A stretch of 64,000 nt of DNA from Nocardioides salarius (GCF_016907435.1 NZ_JAFBBZ010000001.1:1116001-1180000); one strand, 5' to 3'. Positions 8,167 through 17,550 are shown, counted from the stretch's first letter. A program made the numbers and translations. The notes: a model not told the origin generated them from the letters alone.

Positions 8167-9139
8167 AGCTCGGGGTGAGGACGTCGTCGGGCACCACGGT
8201 GAGGCCGTGGGCGTGGGCGGCGTCGAGCAGGCGGCGGCGTACGTCGGCGTGGACGGCCGCCGGCAGCTCCTCGAGCACGATGCGGCGCACCGCCCCGTGG
8301 CGGAAGGCGGGAGTGCCGTCGGGGGTGTGCACCAGCAGGCCCGACTCGACGGCCCGCGCGAGGGGGGCGGGGCCCACGGCGTCCTCGACCACGCCGGCGG
8401 GCACCGGGGCGCCGGCGACGGCGCTGACCCCGACGGCCAGCAGGGCCAGCGGGTCGAGCGCCGCTAGGCGACGGTGCACCGAGGCGGTGAGGGCATGAGC
8501 CAGCCCGGGGGCGTGGTCGGTGGGGTCGGGGGCCGCGCCCGCGGCGGCGAACTCGGCACGCAGCTCGGGGTCGTCGAGGATCGCCCGCAGCACCGCGGGG
8601 TTGCCGGCGCTGGCACGGTGGTAGGCCGAGACCAGCCCCGAGGCGTTCGTGAGCTTCTCGCCCAGCGCGTCGCCGACCACGTCGGCCACACCGGCGCGCT
8701 CGAGGGAGCCCAGCTCGACGAGCGTGCACTCGTTGGCGCCGGAGACCTCGGGCACGGCGGAGTGCGCCCCGGCCAGCAGCGGCGCCCGGGAGCGGTGGCA
8801 GCGGCGCACCACCTCGGCGCGCTGCGCGGGGTCGCACAGGTCGGCGTCGTCGAGCACCACCAGGACCTTGTCGCGACCGGCGAGCATCGGCTCGAGGTCG
8901 TCGACCAGCTCGAGGGTCGAGCCGGCCCAGGGCCGCGGGCGCAACCGGCCCACGCGCACGCCCTCGGTGGCCGCGCGGCGCGCGACCTCGTCGAGGATCG
9001 TGCTGACGCCGGCACCAGGGCGGCCGCGCACGACGGCGGGGCGCACCTCGCGCACCACGACCTCGAGGATCGCCAGCTCGCGGTTGCGGCCGCGCACCAG
9101 CAGCGGTGCGGAGGTGCGAGCGCGGGTGGTGGAGGACAT
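8165..9139 (-). CDS. AAA_16-like ATPase-domain protein with degenerate Walker A
   Basis: A 324-residue protein resembling the N-terminal ATPase module of large LuxR/MalT-type regulators, but with no C-terminal helix-turn-helix. The P-loop reads GRPGAGVST (about residues 39-47): the catalytic Lys is replaced by Val. The Walker B-like strand VLVVLDDADL (about 92-101) is intact. A helical part follows (YHRASAGNPAVLRAILDDPE), as in STAND proteins, then a winged-helix-like FRHGAVRRIVLEEL region. The start at 9139 has GGAGGGATC upstream. It may bind nucleotide without hydrolysis or be a regulatory relic. Its stop codon lies inside a 22-bp repeat unit. Confidence 0.6.
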   Translation of the reverse strand: MSSTTRARTSAPLLVRGRNRELAILEVVVREVRPAVVRGRPGAGVSTILDEVARRAATEGVRVGRLRPRPWAGSTLELVDDLEPMLAGRDKVLVVLDDADLCDPAQRAEVVRRCHRSRAPLLAGAHSAVPEVSGANECTLVELGSLERAGVADVVGDALGEKLTNASGLVSAYHRASAGNPAVLRAILDDPELRAEFAAAGAAPDPTDHAPGLAHALTASVHRRLAALDPLALLAVGVSAVAGAPVPAGVVEDAVGPAPLARAVESGLLVHTPDGTPAFRHGAVRRIVLEELPAAVHADVRRRLLDAAHAHGLTVVPDDVLTPS

Positions 9140-9304
9140 CGGGCGATCCCTCCGGTCGACGTACGGCGCAGGGCGCCGACCCGCTCCCCCCGAGCAGGTA
9201 GACCCAGCGTAGGCCCTGCGCAGATCGCTGCCAATGGCCTGCGACACATGAGTGCACGGTCGTCCACCAGCGGGGAGGGTGCCGCGAGGTCGCACGGACT
9301 TTCC

Positions 9305-9310
9305 TAGGCT
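9305..9310 (+). promoter_or_regulatory. -10 box of a leaderless dapD transcript
   Basis: TAGGCT at 9305-9310 is followed after 7 nt by the GTG of dapD, with no Shine-Dalgarno in between. Confidence 0.55.
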
Positions 9311-9317
9311 GGGCCCC

Positions 9318-10310
9318 GTGACCGCCAACGACGCCGCCCCCACGACCACCACCCCCGCCCGCACCACGGGTCCTGCCTGGGGCCACGGCCTGGCCACCGT
9401 CACGGCCGACGGCACCGTGCTCGACACCTGGTTCCCCGAGCCGCGGCTGGGCGCCCGCCCCGACGAGGAGGAGCACGCCCCCAAGGCGCTGCTCGACCTC
9501 GAGGGCAGCGACCACGCGCGCGGGGTACGCCGCGAGGTGCGCCTGGTCGAGATCGCCGACCTGCAGCAGCCCCCGGCCGACACCGCCGACGTCTGGCTGC
9601 GCCTGCACCTGCTCTCCCACCGCCTGGTGCGCCCCCACGGCGTCTCGATGGACGGCGTCTTCGGCAAGCTGACCAACGTCGTGTGGACCTCCGCCGGCCC
9701 GTGCGCGGTGGAGGACTTCGAGCTGGCCCGGGCCCGGATGAAGGCCGGCGGCACCCACGTCGCGGTCTACGGCATCGACAAGTTCCCGCGGATGACCGAC
9801 TACGTCGCCCCGACCGGGGTGCGCATCGCCGACGCCGACCGGGTGCGCCTGGGCGCCCACCTGGCCGAGGGCACCACCGTCATGCACGAGGGCTTCGTGA
9901 ACTTCAACGCCGGCACCCTGGGCTCCTCGATGGTCGAGGGCCGGATCTCGGCCGGCGTCGTCGTCGGCGAAGGCAGCGACATCGGCGGCGGCGCCTCGAT
10001 CATGGGCACCCTGTCGGGCGGCGGCACCGCGGTCATCTCGATCGGCGAGCGCTGCCTGCTGGGCGCCAACGCCGGCATCGGCATCTCGCTGGGCGACGAC
10101 TGCGTCGTCGAGGCCGGCTGCTACGTCACCGCCGGCACCAAGGTCACCATGGCCGACCCCGAGGGCGGCGAGGCCCGGGTGGTCAAGGCCGCCGACCTCT
10201 CCGGCGCCGACAACGTGCTCTTCCGCCGCAACTCGGTCTCCGGCGCCGTCGAGGCCGTGGCGTGGAAGGGCGAGGGCATCGCCCTCAACGCCGACCTGCA
10301 CGCCAACTGA
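9318..10310 (+). CDS. dapD: Tetrahydrodipicolinate N-succinyltransferase
   Basis: DapD transfers succinyl from succinyl-CoA to 2,3,4,5-tetrahydropyridine-2,6-dicarboxylate in lysine/DAP synthesis. The 330-residue protein is the actinobacterial form. It has an N-terminal domain followed by a left-handed beta-helix rich in hexapeptides ([20 protein letters not shown], then [20 protein letters not shown] and [20 protein letters not shown]). The sequence [14 protein letters not shown] is characteristic of the family. The GTG at 9318 lies 7 nt after TAGGCT and is probably leaderless; the longer frame to 9252 lies upstream of the promoter. Partners dapE (959-2110) and dapC (18103-19248) are on the opposite strand. 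Confidence 0.95.
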   Translation: MTANDAAPTTTTPARTTGPAWGHGLATVTADGTVLDTWFPEPRLGARPDEEEHAPKALLDLEGSDHARGVRREVRLVEIADLQQPPADTADVWLRLHLLSHRLVRPHGVSMDGVFGKLTNVVWTSAGPCAVEDFELARARMKAGGTHVAVYGIDKFPRMTDYVAPTGVRIADADRVRLGAHLAEGTTVMHEGFVNFNAGTLGSSMVEGRISAGVVVGEGSDIGGGASIMGTLSGGGTAVISIGERCLLGANAGIGISLGDDCVVEAGCYVTAGTKVTMADPEGGEARVVKAADLSGADNVLFRRNSVSGAVEAVAWKGEGIALNADLHAN

Positions 10311-10401
10311 GCCAGCAGCACACCCAGCCGCCGAGCCGGCCGCTGACCCAGCCGCCCACCCGGCTCAGCGTCCTCTTGGGGTCGTCGCGGACGATGTCCC
10401 C

Positions 10402-11370
10402 ATGAGGAAGCTCGTCCCCGCCGTCGCGATCACCCTGGCCCTGGCCGGGGTGGTCGCGCTCGGCGTGTGGGTCGTGCTCGACCGGGCCGGCGTGGTCTTC
10501 ACCAGCCGCACCTGCACCGCCAGCGTCGACGGGCTCGACGTCGAGCTGACCGCACAGCAGGCCGAGAACGCGGGGCTGATCGCCGCGATCGGCGTACGCC
10601 GCGGCCTGCCGGCGCGCGCGGTCTCGATCGCGCTGGCCACCGCCTACCAGGAGTCGAAGATCCTCAACCTCGACTCCGGCGACCGCGACTCGCTGGGCAT
10701 CTTCCAGCAGCGCCCCTCGCAGGGCTGGGGCACCGAGCAACAGCTGCAGGACCCCGTCTACGCCACCAACGCCTTCTACGACGCCCTGGTCGAGGTCGCC
10801 GGCTACCGCGAGATGGAGGTGACCGAGGCCGCCCAGGCCGTGCAGCGCTCCGGCTTCCCCGACGCCTACGCCGACCACGAGGCCGACGCGCGGGTGCTCG
10901 CCTCGGCGCTGACCGGCAACTCACGCGCCGCCCTGAGCTGCGAGGTGCCGGGCAGCGCCGACGAGGTCAACCCCGAGCTGCGCGAGGTCGGGCTGACCTT
11001 CCGCGCCGACCAGCTGCGCAAGGACGTCACCTCGGTCTTCGGCGAGGTGTCGCTGGGCGGCTACGCCCCCGGCGGGGTCAGCTCGGGCCACCAGGAGGGC
11101 TCGGCGCACTACGAGGGCCGCGCGGTCGACATCTTCGTGCGCCCGGTCTCGGAGCCCAACAAGGTGCGCGGCTGGGCGATCGCGCACTACCTGGTCACCC
11201 AGGCCGAGCGGCTCTCGGTGGCCACCGTGATCTTCGACGGCCGGATCTGGACGGCCCGCCGCTCGGGCCAGGGCTGGCGCGACTACGACGTCGACACCTC
11301 CGACGTCTCCGAGGCGACCGCCGCGATCCTCGAGCACCGCGACCACGTGCACGTCGACGTCTTCGCCTGA
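10402..11370 (+). CDS. Membrane-anchored secreted protein with C-terminal M15-like metallopeptidase motif
   Basis: A 322-residue protein. Residues 5-28 form a signal anchor (LVPAVAITLALAGVVALGVW). The outer part begins with a lysozyme-like region (AYQESKILNLDSGDRDSLGIFQQRPSQGWG, about residues 85-115, given in part), a conserved actinobacterial motif reminiscent of transglycosylases. The C-terminus has SAHYEGRAVDIF and DHVHVDVF, resembling the zinc ligands of M15-type D,D-peptidases. A role in peptidoglycan turnover outside the membrane is inferred. Database entries for such proteins carry misleading names, so function is open. The ATG lacks a ribosome-binding site and may be leaderless. Confidence 0.65.
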   Translation: MRKLVPAVAITLALAGVVALGVWVVLDRAGVVFTSRTCTASVDGLDVELTAQQAENAGLIAAIGVRRGLPARAVSIALATAYQESKILNLDSGDRDSLGIFQQRPSQGWGTEQQLQDPVYATNAFYDALVEVAGYREMEVTEAAQAVQRSGFPDAYADHEADARVLASALTGNSRAALSCEVPGSADEVNPELREVGLTFRADQLRKDVTSVFGEVSLGGYAPGGVSSGHQEGSAHYEGRAVDIFVRPVSEPNKVRGWAIAHYLVTQAERLSVATVIFDGRIWTARRSGQGWRDYDVDTSDVSEATAAILEHRDHVHVDVFA

Positions 11371-11394
11371 CCCCTGGTCGAGCCCCCGGCACTC

Positions 11395-11412
11395 GGGGAC
11401 CCCATCCGGGGT
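11395..11412. promoter_or_regulatory. Inverted repeat upstream of ABC exporter
   Basis: ACCCC-ATCC-GGGGT (11399-11412, within 11395-11416) is a perfect 5-bp inverted repeat directly upstream of the ABC transporter start at 11456. A C4/G4-armed repeat is reminiscent of CsoR/RcnR-type operators but the match is only general. It could also end the upstream transcript. Confidence 0.3.
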
Positions 11413-11455
11413 ATTCCCGATGCGCGAGCAGGCCCGGCGCTGCCAGACTCCGAGC

Positions 11456-12247
11456 ATGCCCGAGACCAGCGCTCCCGAGCCCCGTACCTCGCCCCGCACC
11501 GAGCCCGCCGCCAGCGCCCGCGCGCTGACCAAGGTGTACGGCGCCGACCAGGCGCAGGTGCGCGCCCTCGACGGGGTCGACGTCGACCTGCAGCGCGGTG
11601 AGTTCACCGCGATCATGGGCCCCTCGGGCTCGGGCAAGTCGACCCTGATGCACTGCCTGGCGGCGCTCGACACCCCCACCGGCGGCGAAGTGGTCGTCGA
11701 CGGCACCTCGCTGGGCGGGCTCAAGGACAAGGACCTCACCACGCTGCGGCGCGAGAAGGTCGGCTTCGTCTTCCAGGCCTTCAACCTGATCCCGACCCTG
11801 ACCGCCCGCGAGAACATCCTGCTGCCGCTCGACCTGGCCGGGCGCAAGCCCGACCAGGAGTGGTTCGACGAGGTCGTCGACGCGGTGGGGCTGCGCCCCC
11901 GGCTGGGCCACCGGCCCAGCGAGATGTCGGGCGGCCAGCAGCAGCGGGTGGCCTGCGCCCGCGCGCTGGTCAGCCGGCCCGCGATCGTCTTCGCCGACGA
12001 GCCGACCGGCAACCTCGACTCCACCAGCTCCGCGGAGGTGCTGGGCTTCCTGCGCCGCAGCGTCGACGAGCTCGCGCAGACGGTCGTGATGGTCACCCAC
12101 GACCCGGTGGCGGCGTCGTACACCGACCGGATCCTGTTCCTGGCCGACGGCCGCATCGTCGACGAGCTGCGCGAGCCCGACCGCGAGTCGGTGCTGGAGC
12201 GGATGGGTCGCCTGCAGAGCGCCGCCGTGCCGCCCCAGGCGGGCTGA
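11456..12247 (+). CDS. ABC transporter ATP-binding protein (MacB/LolD type)
   Basis: A 263-residue cytosolic ATPase subunit. Walker A is GPSGSGKST (about residues 57-65), the signature is MSGGQQQRVACARAL and Walker B is IVFADEPTGNLDS, followed by the H-loop VTHD. The GGQQQR/EPTGNLDS pattern is typical of the MacB/LolD/FtsE group that drives periplasm-side mechanotransmission or lipophilic export rather than import. The preceding stretch of 18 Ser/Thr/Pro-rich residues is not conserved. It lies 3 nt before the permease gene, so the two form one operon. Substrate unknown. Confidence 0.93.
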   Translation: MPETSAPEPRTSPRTEPAASARALTKVYGADQAQVRALDGVDVDLQRGEFTAIMGPSGSGKSTLMHCLAALDTPTGGEVVVDGTSLGGLKDKDLTTLRREKVGFVFQAFNLIPTLTARENILLPLDLAGRKPDQEWFDEVVDAVGLRPRLGHRPSEMSGGQQQRVACARALVSRPAIVFADEPTGNLDSTSSAEVLGFLRRSVDELAQTVVMVTHDPVAASYTDRILFLADGRIVDELREPDRESVLERMGRLQSAAVPPQAG

Positions 12248-12250
12248 GCC

Positions 12251-14821
12251 GTGTTCCGACTGACCTGGCGCAGCCTGCTGGCGCGCAAGGCGCGGCTGGC
12301 GATGAGCACCCTGGCGATCGTGCTGGGCATCGGCTTCCTGGGCGGCGTGCTGACCTTCAGCAGCGGCCTGTCCACGACGTTCAACGGCATCATCGAGGGC
12401 TCGACGTCCGACGGGCTGGTGCGCCCCGCGGGCACGGCGTCGTTCGAGGCGGTGGGGGCCGGCTCGACGGCCACCGTCTCCCCCGACGAGGTCGCGGCCC
12501 TCGAGGCGCTGCCCGAGGTGGCGCGCGCCGACGGCAGCGTCGACGGCCTGGGCCTCTACGTCCTCGACCCCGACGACAAGCTCGTCGGCACCGGCGGCGC
12601 GCCGACCCTGGCCTTCAACTACGCCGCGAGCCCCAACATGGCCGGCGAGCCGATCCTGGTGCTCGACGGCGGGCGCTGGCCCGAGGCCGACGGCGAGATC
12701 GCGCTCGACACCGCGGCCGCCGAGAACGCCGGCTACGAGCTGGGCGACCTGGTCACCGTCATCCCGCCGGGAATCATCGGCTCGGGACCCATCACCCGCG
12801 AGCTCGAGCTGGTCGGCCTGGCCGGCTTCAACGGCGGCGCCGGCACCGCCGGCAGCACCCTGGTGATCTTCTCCACCGACGGCGCCCAGGAGATGTTCCT
12901 GGGCGGCGAGGACGTCTTCACCTCGGTGACGCTGACCGCCGCCGCGGGCGTCACCCAGGCCGAGCTGGTCGAGGCCGCGGACGCGGTGCTGCCCGCGGGC
13001 TACGAGGCGGTCACCGGTGACGAGGTGGCGCAGGAGTCGCAGTCGTCGGTCGGGGAGTTCCTCGGCTTCATCGACATCTTCCTGGGCACCTTCGCGGTGA
13101 TCGCGGTCATCGTCGGCGGCTTCATCATCGCCAACACCTTCTCCATCCTGGTCGCCCAGCGGGTGCGCGAGCTGGCGCTGCTGCGCGCCCTGGGCGCCAG
13201 CCGGGTGCAGGTACGCCGCTCGGTGCTGCTCGAGGCGGGGCTCACCGCCCTGGTCGGCTCGACGCTCGGCCTGGTGCTCGGCCTGGGCCTGGCCCGCGGC
13301 CTGGCAGCGCTCTTCGGCAGCTTCGGCCTGGAGATCAACGGCGCGGTGCTGACCCTGACGCCGGGCACGATCGCGGCGGCGTACGCCGTCGGGCTGGGCG
13401 TGACGCTGCTGTCGGCCTACCTGCCGGCGCGGCGCGCCTCGCGGGTGGCCCCCGTCGCGGCGATGCGCGAGGAGTCCGCCACCCCCGAGCAGGGCCTGGC
13501 CCGGCGCACCGCCGTCGGGGTGGTGCTGCTGGTGCTCGGCGCGGGCGCGGCTGCCGCCGGCGTGGTCGGCGCCCCCGGCAACGACGCGCTGTGGATCGGC
13601 GCCGGCGCGGTGGTGTGGGTGCTGACCGCGGCCGCGATCAGCCCGGTGCTGGGCCGCCCGGTGCTGCTCGGCGCGCGGCGGGTCTTCAGCGGCCTCTTCG
13701 GCACAACCGGCCGCCTGGCCGGCGACAACGCGCTGCGCAACCCGAGGCGAACCGGCGCGACCGCCTCGGCGCTGATGATCGGGCTGACCCTGGTCTCGGC
13801 GGTCGGGGTGCTGGCCGCGTCGATGGCCGCCTCGACCGACAAGCTCGTCGACGACCAGTTCGAGGCCGACTTCCTGGTGCAGTCACCGGTCTTCGGCAGC
13901 TTCCCGGTCGTGATCGGCGACCAGATGGCCCAGGTCGACGGGGTGGCGGTGCTGGCGCGCCAGCAGGGCGTGCTGGCCACGCTCGGCGACGACGAGGAGC
14001 CGACGTACATCGTGGCCGCCGACGACGCCTTCGGCGACGTCTACGACCTCACGCTCGCCGAGGGTGCGGCGCAGCCGGGCGCCGGCCAGGCGGTGGTCAG
14101 CGCCGACACCGCCGCCGAGCGCGACCTCGAGGTCGGCTCGACGCTCGAGCTCGGCTTCCCGGGCGCCGGCCCGGTCGAGGTGGAGGTCGCGGGCATCATC
14201 GACGACACCCCCGTCGCGGGGCCGGTCAACGTCGGCTTCGACGTGCTCGAGGAGGCCGGCGTGCGCCGCGTCGACACCAGCCTGAGCGTCAACACCGAGC
14301 CCGGCTCGTCGCCGGCGCAGGTGCAGGCGGTCCAGGACGAGCTCGACGCCATCGTCGCCGACCTGCCGATCGTGGCGGTGCAGGACAAGGAGGAGTTCGC
14401 CGACTCCATCACCGCGCAGATCAACCAGCTGCTCTACATCGTCTACGGGCTGCTCGCGCTGTCGGTGGTGATCGCGGTGATCGGCATCGTCAACACCCTG
14501 AGCCTCAGCGTGCTCGAGCGCACCCGTGAGATCGGGCTGCTGCGCGCCGTGGGTCTCTCCCGCCCCCGGCTGCGGCGGATGGTGACCCTGGAGTCGGTGA
14601 CCATCTCGCTGATGGGCGCGGTGCTGGGGCTGGGGCTGGGCGTGGTGATCGGGGTGCTGCTGCAGCGCTCGCTGCGCGAGGACCTCTCCGAGCTGGCCCT
14701 GCCCTGGGCCAGCCTGGTGGCCTTCCTGGCGGTCTCGGTGCTCTTCGGCGTCGTCGCCTCGATCCTGCCGGCGATCCGCGCCTCGCGGATGAACGTGCTG
14801 GAGGCGATCGCGACGGAGTAG
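12251..14821 (+). CDS. ABC transporter permease, FtsX/MacB-like, two FtsX domains
   Basis: An 856-residue inner-membrane protein. It has an N-terminal transmembrane helix (about residues 17-40), an extracellular domain of some 230 residues, three TM helices around residues 275-400 (FtsX domain 1), a central hydrophobic pair near 420-470, a second extracellular domain, and three C-terminal TM helices (FtsX domain 2, with ERTREIGLLRAVGLSRPRLR). The first domain carries the parallel RVRELALLRALGASRVQVRR. This duplicated architecture matches actinobacterial MacB-like exporters. GTG start 3 nt after the ATPase stop. Substrate unknown; lipids, peptides or antibiotics are possible. Confidence 0.9.
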   Translation: MFRLTWRSLLARKARLAMSTLAIVLGIGFLGGVLTFSSGLSTTFNGIIEGSTSDGLVRPAGTASFEAVGAGSTATVSPDEVAALEALPEVARADGSVDGLGLYVLDPDDKLVGTGGAPTLAFNYAASPNMAGEPILVLDGGRWPEADGEIALDTAAAENAGYELGDLVTVIPPGIIGSGPITRELELVGLAGFNGGAGTAGSTLVIFSTDGAQEMFLGGEDVFTSVTLTAAAGVTQAELVEAADAVLPAGYEAVTGDEVAQESQSSVGEFLGFIDIFLGTFAVIAVIVGGFIIANTFSILVAQRVRELALLRALGASRVQVRRSVLLEAGLTALVGSTLGLVLGLGLARGLAALFGSFGLEINGAVLTLTPGTIAAAYAVGLGVTLLSAYLPARRASRVAPVAAMREESATPEQGLARRTAVGVVLLVLGAGAAAAGVVGAPGNDALWIGAGAVVWVLTAAAISPVLGRPVLLGARRVFSGLFGTTGRLAGDNALRNPRRTGATASALMIGLTLVSAVGVLAASMAASTDKLVDDQFEADFLVQSPVFGSFPVVIGDQMAQVDGVAVLARQQGVLATLGDDEEPTYIVAADDAFGDVYDLTLAEGAAQPGAGQAVVSADTAAERDLEVGSTLELGFPGAGPVEVEVAGIIDDTPVAGPVNVGFDVLEEAGVRRVDTSLSVNTEPGSSPAQVQAVQDELDAIVADLPIVAVQDKEEFADSITAQINQLLYIVYGLLALSVVIAVIGIVNTLSLSVLERTREIGLLRAVGLSRPRLRRMVTLESVTISLMGAVLGLGLGVVIGVLLQRSLREDLSELALPWASLVAFLAVSVLFGVVASILPAIRASRMNVLEAIATE

Positions 14822-14907
14822 GGAGGGCCGGGCGCGCGGGCCCTTCGACCCTGTCTCCCCGGTCGCGGCCCGCCCTAGCGTGGGCCTCCCGACCAGGAGG
14901 TGCCTCC

Positions 14908-15399
14908 ATGACCGACCACCCCACGTCCGCCCCCGGCCTGGCGCTCGTCCTCGACGCCGGGTGCCGGTCGATCGAGCAGACCATCGACGACTACCTGTCC
15001 GCCCGAGGCGGTCCGGCGGCTGCGGCACAGCGGTTGCAGGAGGCGGTCACGGCGTTGCGCCGGCACATCTTCGCGCAGGAGGAGCTGCTCCTCCCGCTGC
15101 TGCGCGGGACGACGCTCGACGGGCCGGCCCATGCCATGTCGGTCGACCACCTCCAGCTGTGGGACACCCTCGACCGGGTGGAGGCGGGCCTCGCCGCGCC
15201 GACCGACCCCGAGGTCCGCCGCACCGCGGCACGCATCCTGCAGGCCGAGCTCGACCGGCACACCACCAAGGAGCGCCCGATCATCTTCGACCACGTCGAG
15301 GACGTGCTCAGCCCCGAGCAGCAGCGGGAGGTCGCGGAGCGGATCGAGACCGTCGAGATGCCGCCCGGCTGGGTCTGCCCCGACCCCTCGGGCGACTGA
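14908..15399 (+). CDS. Hemerythrin-like (HHE) domain protein
   Basis: A 163-residue four-helix-bundle protein with hemerythrin-type ligands. LRRHIFAQEELLLP, MSVDHLQLWDTL and LDRHTTKERPIIFDHVE supply the His and Glu/Asp residues of a di-iron site. It is probably cytosolic and may sense or buffer oxygen or nitric oxide, or handle oxidative damage; which one cannot be said. A ribosome-binding site AGGAGGTG lies 9 nt upstream and CCTAGCGTGG (14874-14883), with a TAGCGT -10 box, lies just before it. That ten-base block also precedes the cupin gene at 3222. Confidence 0.85.
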   Translation: MTDHPTSAPGLALVLDAGCRSIEQTIDDYLSARGGPAAAAQRLQEAVTALRRHIFAQEELLLPLLRGTTLDGPAHAMSVDHLQLWDTLDRVEAGLAAPTDPEVRRTAARILQAELDRHTTKERPIIFDHVEDVLSPEQQREVAERIETVEMPPGWVCPDPSGD

Positions 15400-15448
15400 G
15401 GCGCGTCCGGGCGTCCTGCCCACCAGCACGGACCTCGGGGCTCACCGC

Positions 15449-17479
15449 CTACGGGAGCCGCGCCAGCCGCCACGTCACCGGGCTCAGCGGGTCGGGCTCG
15501 TAGCAGCAGTAGGTGCCGGTGCGCAGGCGCCGCGAGAGGTGGGCGCCGAGGTCGGGGTGCTCGGCGCCCAGGCGGGCCAGGGCGTAGCGCAGCGAGCGCG
15601 TCACGCTGGTGCGCGCCCGCTCGGCCGAGCCGCCGGTACGCCGGTCGCGCCCGCCCAGGCCGACCGCCCGGGCCAGCTCGTCGACCAGGTAGTCGCGGTC
15701 GCGCCGGGCCACCTCCTCGCGGGCCAGGTCGTTGGCCAGCACCGCCTCGTCGAGGTCCTCCTCGACCTCGGCGAGCCGGCGCCGGTAGGCCGCCTTGGCC
15801 ACCTCGTCGAGCACCAGCAGGCCGCTGCTGTCGACACGCGTGACGCCCTCCGCCCCCTGCGGCGCGGCCTCGGCCGCGACCAGGTCGAGCACGTGCACCT
15901 CCCGCCCGGGGCAGGCCAGCAGCCGCGCCAGGTAGCGCAGTCCCTTCAGGTCGGGCAGCACCCGTTCCACCTCGCCCACGGCGACGCGCCAGCTGGTGCC
16001 CACCGGCTCGAGGACCGCCACCGCGGGCGCCGCCGGCCGCGGGCCGTCCTCGGCCCCGGCCAGTCGTCGTACGTCGAGGGCCGCACCGAACGCCTCGTAC
16101 GCCGCCAGCGCGGCGTCCCGCTCGAGCCCGGCCGCCTCGGGGCGACCGGCCGCGTCGAGCGCCGCGGCCAGCACCTCGCGCGCCCCGGCGGTCTCGTAGG
16201 GCGCCTCGGCGTCGGCCCAGGCGGCCACCGCGGCCGCGGCCGGGTCGACGGCGGGGCGACCGGCGGCCAGCTCGGCGCGGGCCCGAGCCAGCACCGCGGC
16301 GGCCGCCAGGTCCGGTCCGGCCCACCGGGCGGCGATCTCCTCGAGCCGGTCGGCGGCCTCGGCCACGAGCGCCGCCCGTCCCAGCGCCGCGGCGATCTCG
16401 GCCTGCGCCTCCAGCAGCGGGGCCACGCGCAGCTCGACGAAGGGCGGCCGCTCCTTCGACGGCATCGGCAACGGGTGCGCGACGGCCTCCTGCACCAGGG
16501 CCAGGGCCTCCGCGCCACGCCCCTGCGCGAGGCGCAGCAGGGCGAGGGCGGGCTGCGGGCACCAGGCGTGCTCGTGGGCCTCGAGCAGCGCCTCCTCGGC
16601 GCCAGCCAGGTCGCCGCGGCGCAACCGGATGGTCCCGAGCTCGACCAGCGGCCAGCCGAACTCGCGCCGCATCCACGGCCGCAGCTCCTCGCAGGCCGCC
16701 ACCGCCTCGGCCTCGGCGAGGTCGCCGGGGCCCGACCGGCGCAGCATCTCGGCGCGGTGCACCCGGCAGCGGCCGTTGATGCCGCCGACCGCGCGGCCCG
16801 CACGCCACCGGTCCATCACCTCGGTCCACTCCTGGGCCCGGTCGTGGCGGCCGACCCCCTGGGCGGCGCAGACCAGCTCGCACAGCATCATCCCGGCGGT
16901 GAGCGGGTCCACCCGCTCGGAGGTGAGCTCGAGGGCGACCTCGTCGAGCAGCTCGAGCCCCTCCTCGACCGCTCCGTCGATGATGCGCAGGCGGGCCAGG
17001 GTGGTGCGGCCCACGACGACCGCCGAGGCCACGTCGCGCTCCTGACCCAGGGCGACGGCTCGCCGGGCCAGCTCCTCGGCACCGGTCATGTCACCGCTGA
17101 AGAACCGCTCGTAGCCGGCCACCATCGCCACCACCGCCCACACCGGCGACTGCGGCGTGGGCGCCAGCAGCGCCTCGGCGCGCCGGCACCAGCAGCGCAC
17201 GGTGGCCATCAGTCCCGAGTCGATGAGCAGGTGCAGCGCCGTCATCGCCGCCGCCCGGCCCGCGCGCTCGGTCTCGCCGCGCTGGTCGTGCAGCGTGTGC
17301 AGGCGCTCCCACGCGCCGATGCAGCGCTCGAGGTCGCCGGCGCCGTAGTAGGCCCCGGCCGCCACCTCGAGGGCGTCGGGCTGCGCAGGCCCGTCCTCGT
17401 CGACCAGGCCCGCGACCCCGGTCAGGGCGTCGACCCAGGCGCCGGCGTCGAGGGCGGCGCGAGCCTGGTCGAGGGTCAC
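15449..17479 (-). CDS. TPR-rich regulatory-type protein
   Basis: A 676-residue, Ala/Leu/Glu-rich helical protein with many TPR-like pairs (for example DLERCIGAWERLHTLHDQRG and DLAGAEEALLEAHEHAWCPQ). The C-terminus has the block LKGLRYLARLLACPGREVHV (near residue 525) and a final RTSVTRSLRYALARLGAEHP region found in actinobacterial AfsR/LuxR-like and ATPase-TPR proteins. No Walker motif or recognisable helix-turn-helix is present, so it is likely a protein-interaction module or a regulator of a divergent type. The GTG at 17479 is preferred; it faces the cupin gene at 17551 across a perfect inverted repeat (17489-17505). Confidence 0.6.
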   Translation of the reverse strand: MTLDQARAALDAGAWVDALTGVAGLVDEDGPAQPDALEVAAGAYYGAGDLERCIGAWERLHTLHDQRGETERAGRAAAMTALHLLIDSGLMATVRCWCRRAEALLAPTPQSPVWAVVAMVAGYERFFSGDMTGAEELARRAVALGQERDVASAVVVGRTTLARLRIIDGAVEEGLELLDEVALELTSERVDPLTAGMMLCELVCAAQGVGRHDRAQEWTEVMDRWRAGRAVGGINGRCRVHRAEMLRRSGPGDLAEAEAVAACEELRPWMRREFGWPLVELGTIRLRRGDLAGAEEALLEAHEHAWCPQPALALLRLAQGRGAEALALVQEAVAHPLPMPSKERPPFVELRVAPLLEAQAEIAAALGRAALVAEAADRLEEIAARWAGPDLAAAAVLARARAELAAGRPAVDPAAAAVAAWADAEAPYETAGAREVLAAALDAAGRPEAAGLERDAALAAYEAFGAALDVRRLAGAEDGPRPAAPAVAVLEPVGTSWRVAVGEVERVLPDLKGLRYLARLLACPGREVHVLDLVAAEAAPQGAEGVTRVDSSGLLVLDEVAKAAYRRRLAEVEEDLDEAVLANDLAREEVARRDRDYLVDELARAVGLGGRDRRTGGSAERARTSVTRSLRYALARLGAEHPDLGAHLSRRLRTGTYCCYEPDPLSPVTWRLARLP

Positions 17480-17488
17480 TGTCCCACT

Positions 17489-17505
17489 GTGACACCGATT
17501 GTCAC
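17489..17505. promoter_or_regulatory. Operator-like inverted repeat between divergent genes
   Basis: GTGACA, five bases (CCGAT), TGTCAC form a perfect inverted repeat. A further GTCAC at 17475-17479, overlapping the start of the TPR gene, pairs with the GTGAC of the left arm. The site lies 10 bp from the TPR start and 45 bp from the cupin start, so one regulator could control both directions. Confidence 0.5.
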
Positions 17506-17550
17506 GCCGTAGGGGGGACAGCACTCCCCATCCAACGACAGGTGATCCCC

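Noticed and set aside
8165..9139. LuxR-family transcriptional regulator
   Set aside because: No helix-turn-helix follows the ATPase-like part before the stop codon.
11395..11416. CsoR copper-responsive operator for the ABC exporter
   Set aside because: Only the general C4/G4 symmetry fits, and no CsoR gene or metal-binding protein is near, so it is listed only as an inverted repeat.
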